NCBI GenBank assembly: GCA_900759015.1
Contig: CAAEUE010000011.1
Span: 1-37,907 of the forward strand
Reading direction: 5' to 3'
Length of the DNA stretch: 37,907 nt
Origin: Clostridia bacterium
GTDB taxonomy: Bacteria > Bacillota > Clostridia > TANB77 > CAG-508
Under the pieces are notes generated by a model. It was not told the origin of the DNA and did not search any database. It saw only the letters and a program-made list of their open reading frames with translations. A program made the position numbers and the translations under genes. This document shows, piece after piece, positions 24,396 through 31,960 of this stretch (the stretch's first letter is position 1; every line of letters starts with the position of its first letter).

Positions 24396-26006
24396 TCACT
24401 CCCTAAAAAAATCAATAAATATATTTGGATTGATTTCTTTATCAAATTGTTTATTTATTTCATCAACAGATTGTCCTTGTTTTGTCCCCTCTGTGTATGC
24501 AGACATATATCTTTGAAAATCTTCTGCTTTAAAGTCTGCTTTATAAGATTTTACATATCCATTATAATTATTAAAAACCTGTTCAAATTCATTTAATTTA
24601 TCTACGTCACTATTTTGTATTCCTGAAAAATACGCATTAAAATATTCATCAAAATCTTGTACTTGTGATAAATCCAAATTTTTTAAATGTGATTGAATTT
24701 GAGTATTTCTAGCAATATCATTTTGCACTTCTTGAATATTTTCTTTGTATATTTGTGCTAAAGCTTCATTCCCTTTTAATTCTTTACTATGACTTTCTTT
24801 ATTATATCCTGCGTCAGAATGTTCTTGTATTAATATGCTTTGTATATCTTTAGATTCTAAAAGCATCTGCAATTTTTCATTTTTAAAATTTAATGATTTA
24901 CTTTGTACATCTAACTGTTGTAAAGTATATTCAAGTTTATCTTCATTTGTAGGCTCTTTTATTAATGAATATTTAGCTATTGCACTATCTCTTTGTGCTT
25001 GTATTTCTTCAACTTCATCAAGATAATTTATAGGTGTTGACTCGGACTCTATCCTCTCATCTTCTGAAAAATCTTTACCTAACAATGTGGATTCCTCTCT
25101 AATATCAGAATTAGTTCCTTTTATAAGGTCAGCTATATTTCTGTTTTCATCAATTAAATCATTAGAACTTTGCTCTAAATCTGCTAATGCATCCATTGTA
25201 TTTTCTGTTGAATCATATTCTATACTTATATTATTATTTTCATTTATAATAGTATTTGCTCCTGAAGTGATAGCAGCACCTATTGCACCCCCTATTAATG
25301 CTGCTGCAGCTATTGGAATAAATAGTCTTCTCTTTTTATTTTCCTCTTTTTTAGGTTCTTGAGATTGTTTTGGAGTTTCTCCTTGACCTGGTTGGTTACC
25401 GTCTCCTTGGCCTGGCTGGTTGCCATCTCCTTGACCTGGTTGGTTGCCATCTCCTTTGTCTGGTTGGTTGCCATCTCCTTGATCTGGTTGGTTACCATCT
25501 CCTTGACCTGGTTGGTTACCATCTCCTTGGCCTGGTTGGTTACCGTCTCCTTGGCCTGGCTGGTTGCCATCTCCTTTGTCTGGTTGGTTGCCATCTCCTT
25601 TGTCTGGTTGGTTACCATCTCCTTGATCTGTTTTTCCATCATCCCCATTATCTTTATTATCTTTATTATCTTTATCATTAGGATCTATAACAGGAACTGG
25701 ATCAGGTTCTTTCTCTGGGTCGTATTTTCTTGCTGAATCTAATATAAGTTTAGTTATTTTTTTTATATTTTCTTCTGTGTTTTGTAAATATTTGCCTTCA
25801 ATTTGTCGTTTATCGTCTTTACCTAAAATTGCCCCTCCTATATTCTTTTTAAACATCTTTAAAGTATAAAAGTTAGGTTTTTTTCCATTCTTTACTATTT
25901 CTCCTTCTGAAAATTGCGATAAAGCACTGTTTACAGCATTTTCCACACTAGTTTCTGAAATAATATATTCATTATTCTTTTCATCATTTGGATCTTTTTC
26001 AGCCAT
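24396..26006 (-). CDS. Membrane protein with ten GDGNQPxx repeats and a long helical outside domain
   Basis: The 536 residues fall into clear parts. Residues 1-97 form a small N-terminal domain (SVENAVNSALSQFSEGEIVKNGK). An acidic Asp/Asn/Pro linker (98-128) follows, then ten tandem eight-residue repeats GDGNQP(D/G)(K/Q) (129-208). A basic stretch KKRR comes next, then one membrane segment (about 228-254). Last is a mostly helical domain of about 280 residues with Glu/Gln-rich coiled-coil stretches. The positive-inside rule puts the repeats and N-terminus in the cytoplasm and the helical domain outside. ATG follows AGGGAAGG. It is the third gene of a five-gene operon. Unrecognised; the repeat linker can vary in length by slippage. 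Confidence 0.75.
   Translation of the reverse strand: MAEKDPNDEKNNEYIISETSVENAVNSALSQFSEGEIVKNGKKPNFYTLKMFKKNIGGAILGKDDKRQIEGKYLQNTEENIKKITKLILDSARKYDPEKEPDPVPVIDPNDKDNKDNKDNGDDGKTDQGDGNQPDKGDGNQPDKGDGNQPGQGDGNQPGQGDGNQPGQGDGNQPDQGDGNQPDKGDGNQPGQGDGNQPGQGDGNQPGQGETPKQSQEPKKEENKKRRLFIPIAAAALIGGAIGAAITSGANTIINENNNISIEYDSTENTMDALADLEQSSNDLIDENRNIADLIKGTNSDIREESTLLGKDFSEDERIESESTPINYLDEVEEIQAQRDSAIAKYSLIKEPTNEDKLEYTLQQLDVQSKSLNFKNEKLQMLLESKDIQSILIQEHSDAGYNKESHSKELKGNEALAQIYKENIQEVQNDIARNTQIQSHLKNLDLSQVQDFDEYFNAYFSGIQNSDVDKLNEFEQVFNNYNGYVKSYKADFKAEDFQRYMSAYTEGTKQGQSVDEINKQFDKEINPNIFIDFFRE
25383..25622 (-). repeat. Ten-copy 24-base tandem repeat inside the membrane protein gene
   Basis: Ten perfect-length 24-base units encode GDGNQP(D/G)(K/Q). 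Units differ only at the last two codons (DK, GQ or DQ) and a few silent bases, in the order DK-DK-GQ-GQ-GQ-DQ-DK-GQ-GQ-GQ. The pattern GQ-GQ-GQ occurs twice, suggesting block duplication. The unit is a multiple of three, so copy number can change without breaking the frame. Open frames in the other strands across it are by-products. Confidence 0.95.
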
Positions 26007-26078
26007 TTTCCTTCCCTCACTTAAAATCTTAATTATTACTTTTTATATTAGATATTATTTCTATTATATTAACATAAT

Positions 26079-26675
26079 CTAACTTCTGACTAATTCATCT
26101 TCACTATTTAATAAATTATCTATTGCAACAGTAGTTTCATAATCTGTTTTCATTTTCTGCATTGATGCATTAACTTTTTTTGCAAGTTCTGCCTCTCGTT
26201 CTATAGAAATGCCCATTGCTTGATGACTTCTCATTAATATATTTTCAGTAATATTTTCTGCTTCGTTTTCGCCAATTCTTAATTTTTTTGCTATTACATT
26301 TATTCCAGATATTCCATTACTAGCATATGCTGCTATAAATTGTTCATCTAAGCTCATTCTTTTTCCAATAATTTCACTAACTTGTTCTAATACAGATATA
26401 TCTTTTCCATCATTTTCACTCTCTATGTCTAAATTTGCTATATTAGCTCCAGGTAATGTTCCATTAACCCCTATACCATATATAACGCTTCCTTTTAAAG
26501 ATTCTCTCATTATTTTTCTTTGAAAAAGTGGAATTATATTTCCCCATTTTGTTTCTTTATCATGTGTTACTATATAGTATTTTTCTTCGCTCTCGCTTAA
26601 TCTTTTTATGATACATTTATTTTCTAACCCATAATCGGAGCAAAACCATAATCTTTGTTTATCATTTGTACCCAT
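26079..26675 (-). CDS. Unknown protein, second gene of the five-gene operon
   Basis: The start is the ATG of MGTNDKQRLWF at 26675, after GGAGGTA; the open frame begins four codons earlier at TTG, which overlaps the ribosome site. The 198-residue protein has an N-terminal half rich in beta pattern (LWFCSDYGLENKCIIKRL, then KYYIVTHDKETKWGNI), an Ile/Gly-rich centre, and a helical C-terminus (IAKKLRIGENEAENITENILMRSHQAMGI). There is no signal peptide or membrane segment. It begins 15 bases after the preceding stop. No family recognised. Confidence 0.65.
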   Translation of the reverse strand: MGTNDKQRLWFCSDYGLENKCIIKRLSESEEKYYIVTHDKETKWGNIIPLFQRKIMRESLKGSVIYGIGVNGTLPGANIANLDIESENDGKDISVLEQVSEIIGKRMSLDEQFIAAYASNGISGINVIAKKLRIGENEAENITENILMRSHQAMGISIEREAELAKKVNASMQKMKTDYETTVAIDNLLNSEDELVRS

Positions 26676-26690
26676 ATGTACCTCCAACTG

Positions 26691-27239
26691 TTAATTGTTT
26701 TTTTCTTTTAAAAGTTTGACCTTCTTATTTCTTAAAAATAGCATTTTTATAAATTTAGGAATTTTATTTAGCATTTCTTTTAAAGAATTACATTCTTGTT
26801 CTAATTCTTTAATTTTTTCATCTTTGTTTGCAATTACCTGTTGATATCCATAAATTAATTCTTTAGCTTTAGGTAATTTTTGATTTTCTTTTTTTAATTT
26901 TAAAAAATCCTTATTTAAATTAATATTATCTATTCTAGCTTTAAAACCTTCATTTTGTTCGTTTGCAATATTAATATATTCATCAATCTCTTTTTTATAT
27001 TCTTCATAGAATTCATTATCACTAACATTATCTGCAATATTTTGTAAAAATTGCCATGTTTGTGGGTCTATATCTTGTTCTTCTAATGAAAGTTCTGGAT
27101 TTATTACAATATCAGAATCAATTTGCATATTGTCTTCGATATATTTTATAGTTTCTTTTGGAATTGAATCATAATCTTCTTTTGGGAAACAATCGATTAT
27201 TAATTTAGCTTGATATAAATATTGTGGTCTTGATAACAT
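26691..27239 (-). CDS. Unknown helical protein, first gene of the five-gene operon
   Basis: The 182-residue protein has an N-terminal part, YLYQAKLIIDCFPKEDYDSIPKETIKYIEDNM then NPELSLEEQDID, that recalls small clostridial proteins of unknown role with an '...IPKEx(I/L)..(F/Y)(I/F)E(D/E)N...' pattern. This is my recollection, not a firm match. The C-terminal half is a coiled coil (about 125-160) ending in a very basic tail RNKKVKLLKEKNN. ATG follows AAGGAG. As the first gene, its upstream region should carry the operon promoter. Confidence 0.65.
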   Translation of the reverse strand: MLSRPQYLYQAKLIIDCFPKEDYDSIPKETIKYIEDNMQIDSDIVINPELSLEEQDIDPQTWQFLQNIADNVSDNEFYEEYKKEIDEYINIANEQNEGFKARIDNINLNKDFLKLKKENQKLPKAKELIYGYQQVIANKDEKIKELEQECNSLKEMLNKIPKFIKMLFLRNKKVKLLKEKNN

Positions 27240-27450
27240 TTTTTCTCCTTTTCTACTTTTGTAAAAATTTTATATTAATTAGATATAATTTTGGGTAACT
27301 TTTAATTTGTTCAAAACAATTAATGTAATTTAACTATATTAATATCACAACGAAATGTTTTATTCAATAAAATTTATATATTTTTTTCTATTAATTATAA
27401 TGTTTCATATCTTAATTATATAACATAATTGATTAAAGAAAACCAAACGA
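27240..27450. other. AT-rich region with the unplaced promoter of the five-gene operon
   Basis: There is no gene here. The promoter for the minus-strand operon must lie in it, but no TTGACA/TATAAT pair with normal spacing stands out; TTGAAC near 27310 is the best -35-like word, though a TATA-like word follows at a poor distance. Confidence 0.3.
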
Positions 27451-27485
27451 AAAAGCAACTAAACTAAAAAAGTTTAGTTGCTTTT
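27451..27485 (-). terminator. Terminator of hsp20
   Basis: AAAAGCAACTAAACT (27451-27465) and AGTTTAGTTGCTTTT (27471-27485) form a perfect 15-bp stem with a five-base loop, starting seven bases after the hsp20 stop. T-runs flank both sides. Confidence 0.92.
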
Positions 27486-27491
27486 ATAAAA

Positions 27492-27908
27492 TTATTCAAT
27501 ATCTATATATTTCTTGTCTGGAAGCTCTTTAGTTTCATCTTTTTTATTAACCTCTAGTGTTAATATACCATTTTTAAATTTTGCTTTTATATCTTCCTCT
27601 GTTACGTTATCGCCTACATAAAAGCTTCTTGAACATTCTCCAACATATCTTTCTTTACGTACATACTTACCTTCATCTTTTTCTGTTTCAGCTTTGTTTA
27701 CATTTGCATGAACTGTTAAATAACCATCTTGAATATCAATTTTAATATCATTCTTTTCATATCCAGGTAAATCCATATCAATTACATATTTGTCCTTTTT
27801 CTCCTTAATATCTGTTTTCATTACCTTGTTTTCTGTTCCTGTAAAAAATGGATCACTAAACATCTCATCAAATAAATCAAAATCATTTCTTCTTGGTATC
27901 ATCATCAT
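27492..27908 (-). CDS. hsp20: Small heat-shock protein, Hsp20/alpha-crystallin family
   Basis: The 138-residue protein is a normal-size bacterial small heat-shock protein, close to clostridial Hsp18. The N-terminus is short (NDFDLFDEMFSDPFF). The alpha-crystallin domain runs from about 35 to 125, with VIDMDLPGYEKNDIKIDIQDGYLTV and the conserved GILTLEV near the end. Such proteins form oligomers that hold unfolding clients for refolding by DnaK or ClpB. ATG is first in a row of three; GAGGAGA lies upstream. Its promoter overlaps a CIRCE-like operator, so HrcA control is likely. Transcribed alone. Confidence 0.93.
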   Translation of the reverse strand: MMMIPRRNDFDLFDEMFSDPFFTGTENKVMKTDIKEKKDKYVIDMDLPGYEKNDIKIDIQDGYLTVHANVNKAETEKDEGKYVRKERYVGECSRSFYVGDNVTEEDIKAKFKNGILTLEVNKKDETKELPDKKYIDIE

Positions 27909-28004
27909 AATAATCGTCTCCTCTTTCTTCTTATTATTTTATGTGTTGACACCCTTTTGCTTAGGTAGCACATATGTAAAAGTCTTTTAACTTTTTACAA
28001 ATAT

Positions 28005-28032
28005 ATTATATATCTAATTTTAGCAAAGTCAA
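28005..28032 (-). promoter_or_regulatory. Promoter of hsp20
   Basis: On the minus strand TTGACT (28032-28027) and TATAAT (28010-28005) are separated by 16 bases. The transcript would start near 27998, leaving a leader of about 90 bases before the ATG. Confidence 0.7.
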
Positions 28033-28046
28033 TAGTAGAGTGCTAA
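28020..28046 (-). promoter_or_regulatory. CIRCE-like HrcA operator overlapping the hsp20 -35
   Basis: The minus strand reads TTAGCACTC, nine bases, then CTTTGCTAA. The left half is identical to the CIRCE consensus TTAGCACTC-N9-GAGTGCTAA; the right half matches at six of nine positions. The spacing is exact. The right half lies on the -35 (28032-28027), where a bound HrcA would block RNA polymerase. Probably a weaker-than-consensus operator. Confidence 0.65.
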
Positions 28047-28188
28047 AATTTACGAAACTTTCACATTTCTCTTAAAATGCTTGATATTACTATAATTTAA
28101 GTTCATAACTTAATTAATGATATTCCTCAAAAATTGATTACTTACAAAAAGATACTATTTAGTTTTAGTTCTAAAATTAAATAACTAA

Positions 28189-28227
28189 AAATAGGAAAAA
28201 AGGAACGTCCCTAAATCCCTATTTTTT
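28189..28227 (+). repeat. Dispersed palindromic repeat, copy F, at the 3' end of the ATPase operon
   Basis: AAATAGG (28189-28195) and CCTATTT (28218-28224) bracket AAAAAAGGAACGTCCCTAAATC; CGGG is here changed to AGG. It overlaps the last codons of the ATPase subunit D gene. On the minus strand it forms nested stems (AAATAGG/CCTATTT and AGGGA/TTCCT) ending in T-runs, so it can act as the operon terminator. No other terminator was seen. Confidence 0.7.
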
Positions 28228-28824
28228 TATAACTTTTAATCTTGTAAATTCTTCTCTATCACGTTCATCTAATGTTTCTTGAATCGTCTTTTGTTGTTTT
28301 ATATAATTCGGTATAATTATATCTTTTAAAGAGTTTGAACGTTTTTGTACTTTTTGTATAGCTTCATCTAATCTTTGTAATGTAGTTTTTATTTGTGCTA
28401 AATCTATTAGTATTTCTTTTAACTTTTGAAATTCAACTATCGCTTCATCTAAAGTTATTGTTGTTCCTAATAAGCCAAATGTTAAATCTGGTATCTTCTT
28501 GTTTTCATAAGAAACTATTGGAATTTCTACTCCCATTACAGTTTTATATTTTATGTCCAATTTATTATCAATATTTATATCGTAAGCAATATTGTTTACT
28601 TTACTAATTCCAATATCCACATTAGCATTTTGCAACATATAAAAAGCCTTTTTATATTGTTCGTTAAAATTTTCTTCTATTTTTTTCTTTTTACTATAAT
28701 ATTTTTCTTTTTCCTTTATTAAAATATATTTCTTCTTTTCTAATAATTCTTGACCTTGCTTAGACAAAGTAATTGTCTTTTTTAATTTTATTAAATTACT
28801 TTTAGTTGGAAGAATATCACTCAT
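28219..28824 (-). CDS. ntpD: V/A-type ATP synthase subunit D
   Basis: Subunit D is the central rotor shaft that transmits rotation from the membrane ring to the A3B3 head. The start is ATG at 28824 (MSDILPTKSNL), after GGAGG; the upstream in-frame ATG at 28836 overlaps both the ribosome site and the stop of subunit B. The protein is 201 residues, normal for the family. It begins with the typical PTKSNLIKLKKTITLSKQGQELLEKKK and is a long antiparallel coiled coil. Last gene of the operon; its final codons overlap a dispersed repeat. Confidence 0.93.
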   Translation of the reverse strand: MSDILPTKSNLIKLKKTITLSKQGQELLEKKKYILIKEKEKYYSKKKKIEENFNEQYKKAFYMLQNANVDIGISKVNNIAYDINIDNKLDIKYKTVMGVEIPIVSYENKKIPDLTFGLLGTTITLDEAIVEFQKLKEILIDLAQIKTTLQRLDEAIQKVQKRSNSLKDIIIPNYIKQQKTIQETLDERDREEFTRLKVIKK

Positions 28825-28835
28825 GGTTGCCTCCA

Positions 28836-30149
28836 TTATAATTTATTTAATTCTTCTTTTGGTAAAATATTTAGTATTTCTAAAGCTAAATCTAGAGTTT
28901 GTTTTATATCTCGTCTTTCATCTGTTCCTTGTTTTAAAAATCTTTCTTCAAATTTATCTGCAAATTCCAAGTACTTTCTATCTAATTCATTTAAGTCACT
29001 TTCGCCTAAAACTTTTGCTAAAGCCCTTACATCTTGTGCTTTTGAATATGATGCAAATATTTGGTCAGATATTTTACTATGATCTTTTCTGGTATATTTT
29101 TCACCTATTCCATCTTTCATTAATCTTGATAATGAATTTAAAATATCAACAGGTGGTGTTATCCCTTTTTGATATAAATCTCTTGATAATACAATTTGTC
29201 CTTCTGTTATATATCCTGTTAAATCTGGTATCGGATGAGATATATCATCATTTGGCATAGTTAAAATTGGAATTTCTGTAATAGAACCTTCTTTACCTCT
29301 TATCATTCCAGCTCTTTCATAAATAGATGCCAAATCACTATATAAATATCCTGGATATCCTTTTCTGCTTGGTATTTCTCCTTTTAAGGTAGACACTTCT
29401 CTTAAGCTTTCTGCATATGCAGTCATATCTGTTAAAATAACTAAAACATGATAGCCTAAATCAAACGCTAAATATTCAGCACAAGTTAAAGTTACTTTTG
29501 GAGTTAAAAGTCTTTCTATACTTGGATCATTAGAAAGATTTTGAAACATTACAACTTTAGATAAAGTTCCATTTTCTTTTAAATTGTTTTTAAAATATTC
29601 TGCTGTTTCAAATTCTGCTCCCATCAATCCAAAACAAATAGCAAACTTTTCCTCGTTACCTATATTCGAATCTTTAATAATTTTATTAGCAAGTTCATTA
29701 TGATTAATTCCACTTCCAGAAAATATAGGTAATTTTTGTCCCCTAATTAAAGTCATTAATCCATCTATACTAGATATTCCAGTTTCTATATAATTACGTG
29801 GATATTCCCTAGAAACGGGATTTATACTACTTCCATTAATATCTCTTTCTATGTTTGAATTTATCTCACCTAACCCATCAATTGGTCTACCTGTACCATC
29901 AAAAACTCTACCTAGCACATCTTCGGAAAGTTTTATACTTAAAGATTTTCCTTTTAATATTGTTTTAGTACTATCTAAATTTATGCCATTAGTACCTTCA
30001 TATACTTGTATGGCTGTAATATTTTCATCCATAGAAATAACATTTCCTATCCTTGATTCACCATTTTTTAATATTAGTTCTACTTGTTCATTATATGCAA
30101 TATTCTTTGGTGTTTTTATATAAACAATAGGACCATTAATTGATTCCAA
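28836..30149 (-). CDS. ntpB: V/A-type ATP synthase subunit B (with apparent frameshift at the start)
   Basis: Subunit B is the non-catalytic nucleotide-binding subunit of the hexameric head. The 437 residues contain SRDLYQKGITPPVDILNSLSRLMKDG and PIFSGSGINHNEL, the latter standing where a P-loop is found in catalytic subunits. The visible frame starts at TTG (ESINGPIVYIK), with no good ribosome site. Upstream, GTG at 30171 lies 11 bases after AAGGGA and reads MNIQYI, the natural opening of this subunit, but is out of frame by one base. Removing one base near 30151-30152 gives MNIQYIGLESING. Either this is a sequencing error or initiation has moved. Confidence 0.92.
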   Translation of the reverse strand: MESINGPIVYIKTPKNIAYNEQVELILKNGESRIGNVISMDENITAIQVYEGTNGINLDSTKTILKGKSLSIKLSEDVLGRVFDGTGRPIDGLGEINSNIERDINGSSINPVSREYPRNYIETGISSIDGLMTLIRGQKLPIFSGSGINHNELANKIIKDSNIGNEEKFAICFGLMGAEFETAEYFKNNLKENGTLSKVVMFQNLSNDPSIERLLTPKVTLTCAEYLAFDLGYHVLVILTDMTAYAESLREVSTLKGEIPSRKGYPGYLYSDLASIYERAGMIRGKEGSITEIPILTMPNDDISHPIPDLTGYITEGQIVLSRDLYQKGITPPVDILNSLSRLMKDGIGEKYTRKDHSKISDQIFASYSKAQDVRALAKVLGESDLNELDRKYLEFADKFEERFLKQGTDERRDIKQTLDLALEILNILPKEELNKL

Positions 30150-30178
30150 TCCGAATGTATTGTATATTCACTAATTTA

Positions 30179-31960
30179 TCATCCCTTCTTAAAGAACTCT
30201 TTATATTCTTCTTGTATTTTATTTAATTCATTTATATACTTTTCTTCCAATTCATCTATTTTTGCCATTTCTATATTTGATATTTCATTTTTTATTCTTG
30301 GATATTCTTCAAAAAATCCTATTTTCTTTATTTCAGACATCGGAGTTCCATTTTCGATTAATTCATTTGCTGATTCATATACATCTACTACTATTTTCAT
30401 CATTTTATATTGCTTTAATAAAGGTACATATGTGTCAATTTCAGAATTTGCATTTTGTTGTAAAAATCCCTCTCTTACACATTTGCAAATCTCCAATATT
30501 AATTTTTTTGAATCTGATAATACATCTTGTCCAACAACCTTTGCAATTTCTTGAAGTTCATTTTCTTCATTTAAAAGTTTAATTATCTTTGCTCTATAAT
30601 CTAAGAAATCCTCTTCTGTGTTTTTTTCGTACCAGTCTTCTAAATTTGGCATGTATTCACTATAACTTATCATCCAATTAATTGCTGGGTAATGCCTAGA
30701 ATAGGCTAAATCTCTGTCTAACCCCCAAAATACATGCACAAATCTTCTTGTATTTTGAGTAACAGGTTCTGAAAAATCTGAGCCTTGTGGTGAAACTGCT
30801 CCTATAATTGTTACTGAACCTTCTGTACCATTATTATTTAAAGTTCTTCCTGCTCTACCATAAAATTCAGACAGTCTTGATGGTAAATAAGAAGGAAAAC
30901 CTTCTTCTGCTGGCATTTCTTCTAATCTTCCAGATATTTCTCTTAATGCTTCTGCCCATCTAGAAGTAGAATCTGCCATAATAGCAACTTGATATCCCAT
31001 ATCTCTATAATATTCTGCAATTGTTATACCTGTATATATTGATGTTTCCCTTGCTGCAACTGGCATATTAGATGTATTGGCAATAAGTACTGTTCTTTCC
31101 ATTAAAGGTCTTCCTGTTCTTGGATCTGTAAGTTTTGGAAAATCTTCTAAGACTTGCGTCATCTCATTTCCTCTTTCACCACAGCCAATATATACAATTA
31201 TATCTGCATCACACCATTTTGCTAATTGATGTTGTAACATTGTTTTTCCAGTTCCGAATCCTCCTGGGATTGTAGCTGTTCCACCTTTACTAATTGGAAA
31301 AATAGAATCTATAACTCTTTGTCCTGTTAATAAAGGAATATTTGCTTGTAATCTTTCTTTATATGGTCTTTGTTTTCTTACCGCCCACTTTTGTACCATA
31401 GTTATTTCTATTATATTACCATCATCAGTTTTCACTCTTGCAATTACATCTGTTATAGAATAGTCTCCTTCTGTTACAATTTCGATTATCTTTGCTTGCT
31501 TAAAATTTGAATACATTATTTTATGTGTAATACTTTCTGTTTCTTTTACAGTACCTAAAATAGAATTATATATAACTATATCTCCTACTTTTACAGTTGG
31601 AACAAAGTGCCATTTCTTATTTTCATCCAAATTACTTACTTGTATACCTTTTTTTATAAAATATCCTGATTCTTCTTCTAATCTGTTTAATGGTCTTTGA
31701 ATCCCATCAAACACACTACCTATTAAACCTGGTCCTAAACTTAAAGATAATGGACCTGCTGTACTTATTACTTCTTCACCAATATGCATACCAGATGTAT
31801 CTTCATAAACTTGTATTGTTGCAGATTTTCCTTCTAGTTTTATTACTTCTCCCATAAGTTTATCTTTACCTATATAAACCATATCATGCATTGCAATATC
31901 TTCTTCACCTGTTGCAACTATTACAGGCCCGTTTATTTTAGTTACTCTTTTTGGTTCCAT
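30179..31960 (-). CDS. ntpA: V/A-type ATP synthase catalytic subunit A
   Basis: This subunit binds and hydrolyses or makes ATP. The 593 residues have the usual long 'bulge' insertion, the Walker A loop GGFGTGKT (233-240) and the catalytic Glu262 in YIGCGERGNEMTQVL. Also present are the signature MADSTSRWAEALREISGRLEEMPAEEGFPSYL and RRFVHVFWGLDRDLAYSRHYPAINW. ATG at 31960 follows AAAGGAG and lies within the last codons of subunit E (23-base overlap). The direction (synthesis or pumping) cannot be decided here; clostridial V-types often pump Na+ or H+. Confidence 0.97.
   Translation of the reverse strand: MEPKRVTKINGPVIVATGEEDIAMHDMVYIGKDKLMGEVIKLEGKSATIQVYEDTSGMHIGEEVISTAGPLSLSLGPGLIGSVFDGIQRPLNRLEEESGYFIKKGIQVSNLDENKKWHFVPTVKVGDIVIYNSILGTVKETESITHKIMYSNFKQAKIIEIVTEGDYSITDVIARVKTDDGNIIEITMVQKWAVRKQRPYKERLQANIPLLTGQRVIDSIFPISKGGTATIPGGFGTGKTMLQHQLAKWCDADIIVYIGCGERGNEMTQVLEDFPKLTDPRTGRPLMERTVLIANTSNMPVAARETSIYTGITIAEYYRDMGYQVAIMADSTSRWAEALREISGRLEEMPAEEGFPSYLPSRLSEFYGRAGRTLNNNGTEGSVTIIGAVSPQGSDFSEPVTQNTRRFVHVFWGLDRDLAYSRHYPAINWMISYSEYMPNLEDWYEKNTEEDFLDYRAKIIKLLNEENELQEIAKVVGQDVLSDSKKLILEICKCVREGFLQQNANSEIDTYVPLLKQYKMMKIVVDVYESANELIENGTPMSEIKKIGFFEEYPRIKNEISNIEMAKIDELEEKYINELNKIQEEYKEFFKKG

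Noticed and set aside
25383..25622. 24-base repeats as a CRISPR array
   Set aside because: Units are directly adjacent with no spacers and are in frame within a coding gene.
25310..25736. Three further open frames across the tandem repeat (one minus, two plus)
   Set aside because: They stay open only because the 24-base unit repeats without stops. Their proteins are simple repeats with no starts or ribosome sites; the frame encoding GDGNQPxx continues into a membrane segment and folded domains.
28823..29260. 145-codon plus-strand frame inside ntpB
   Set aside because: Antisense shadow of a well-conserved ATPase gene; Leu-rich product typical of the complement of AT-rich coding sequence.
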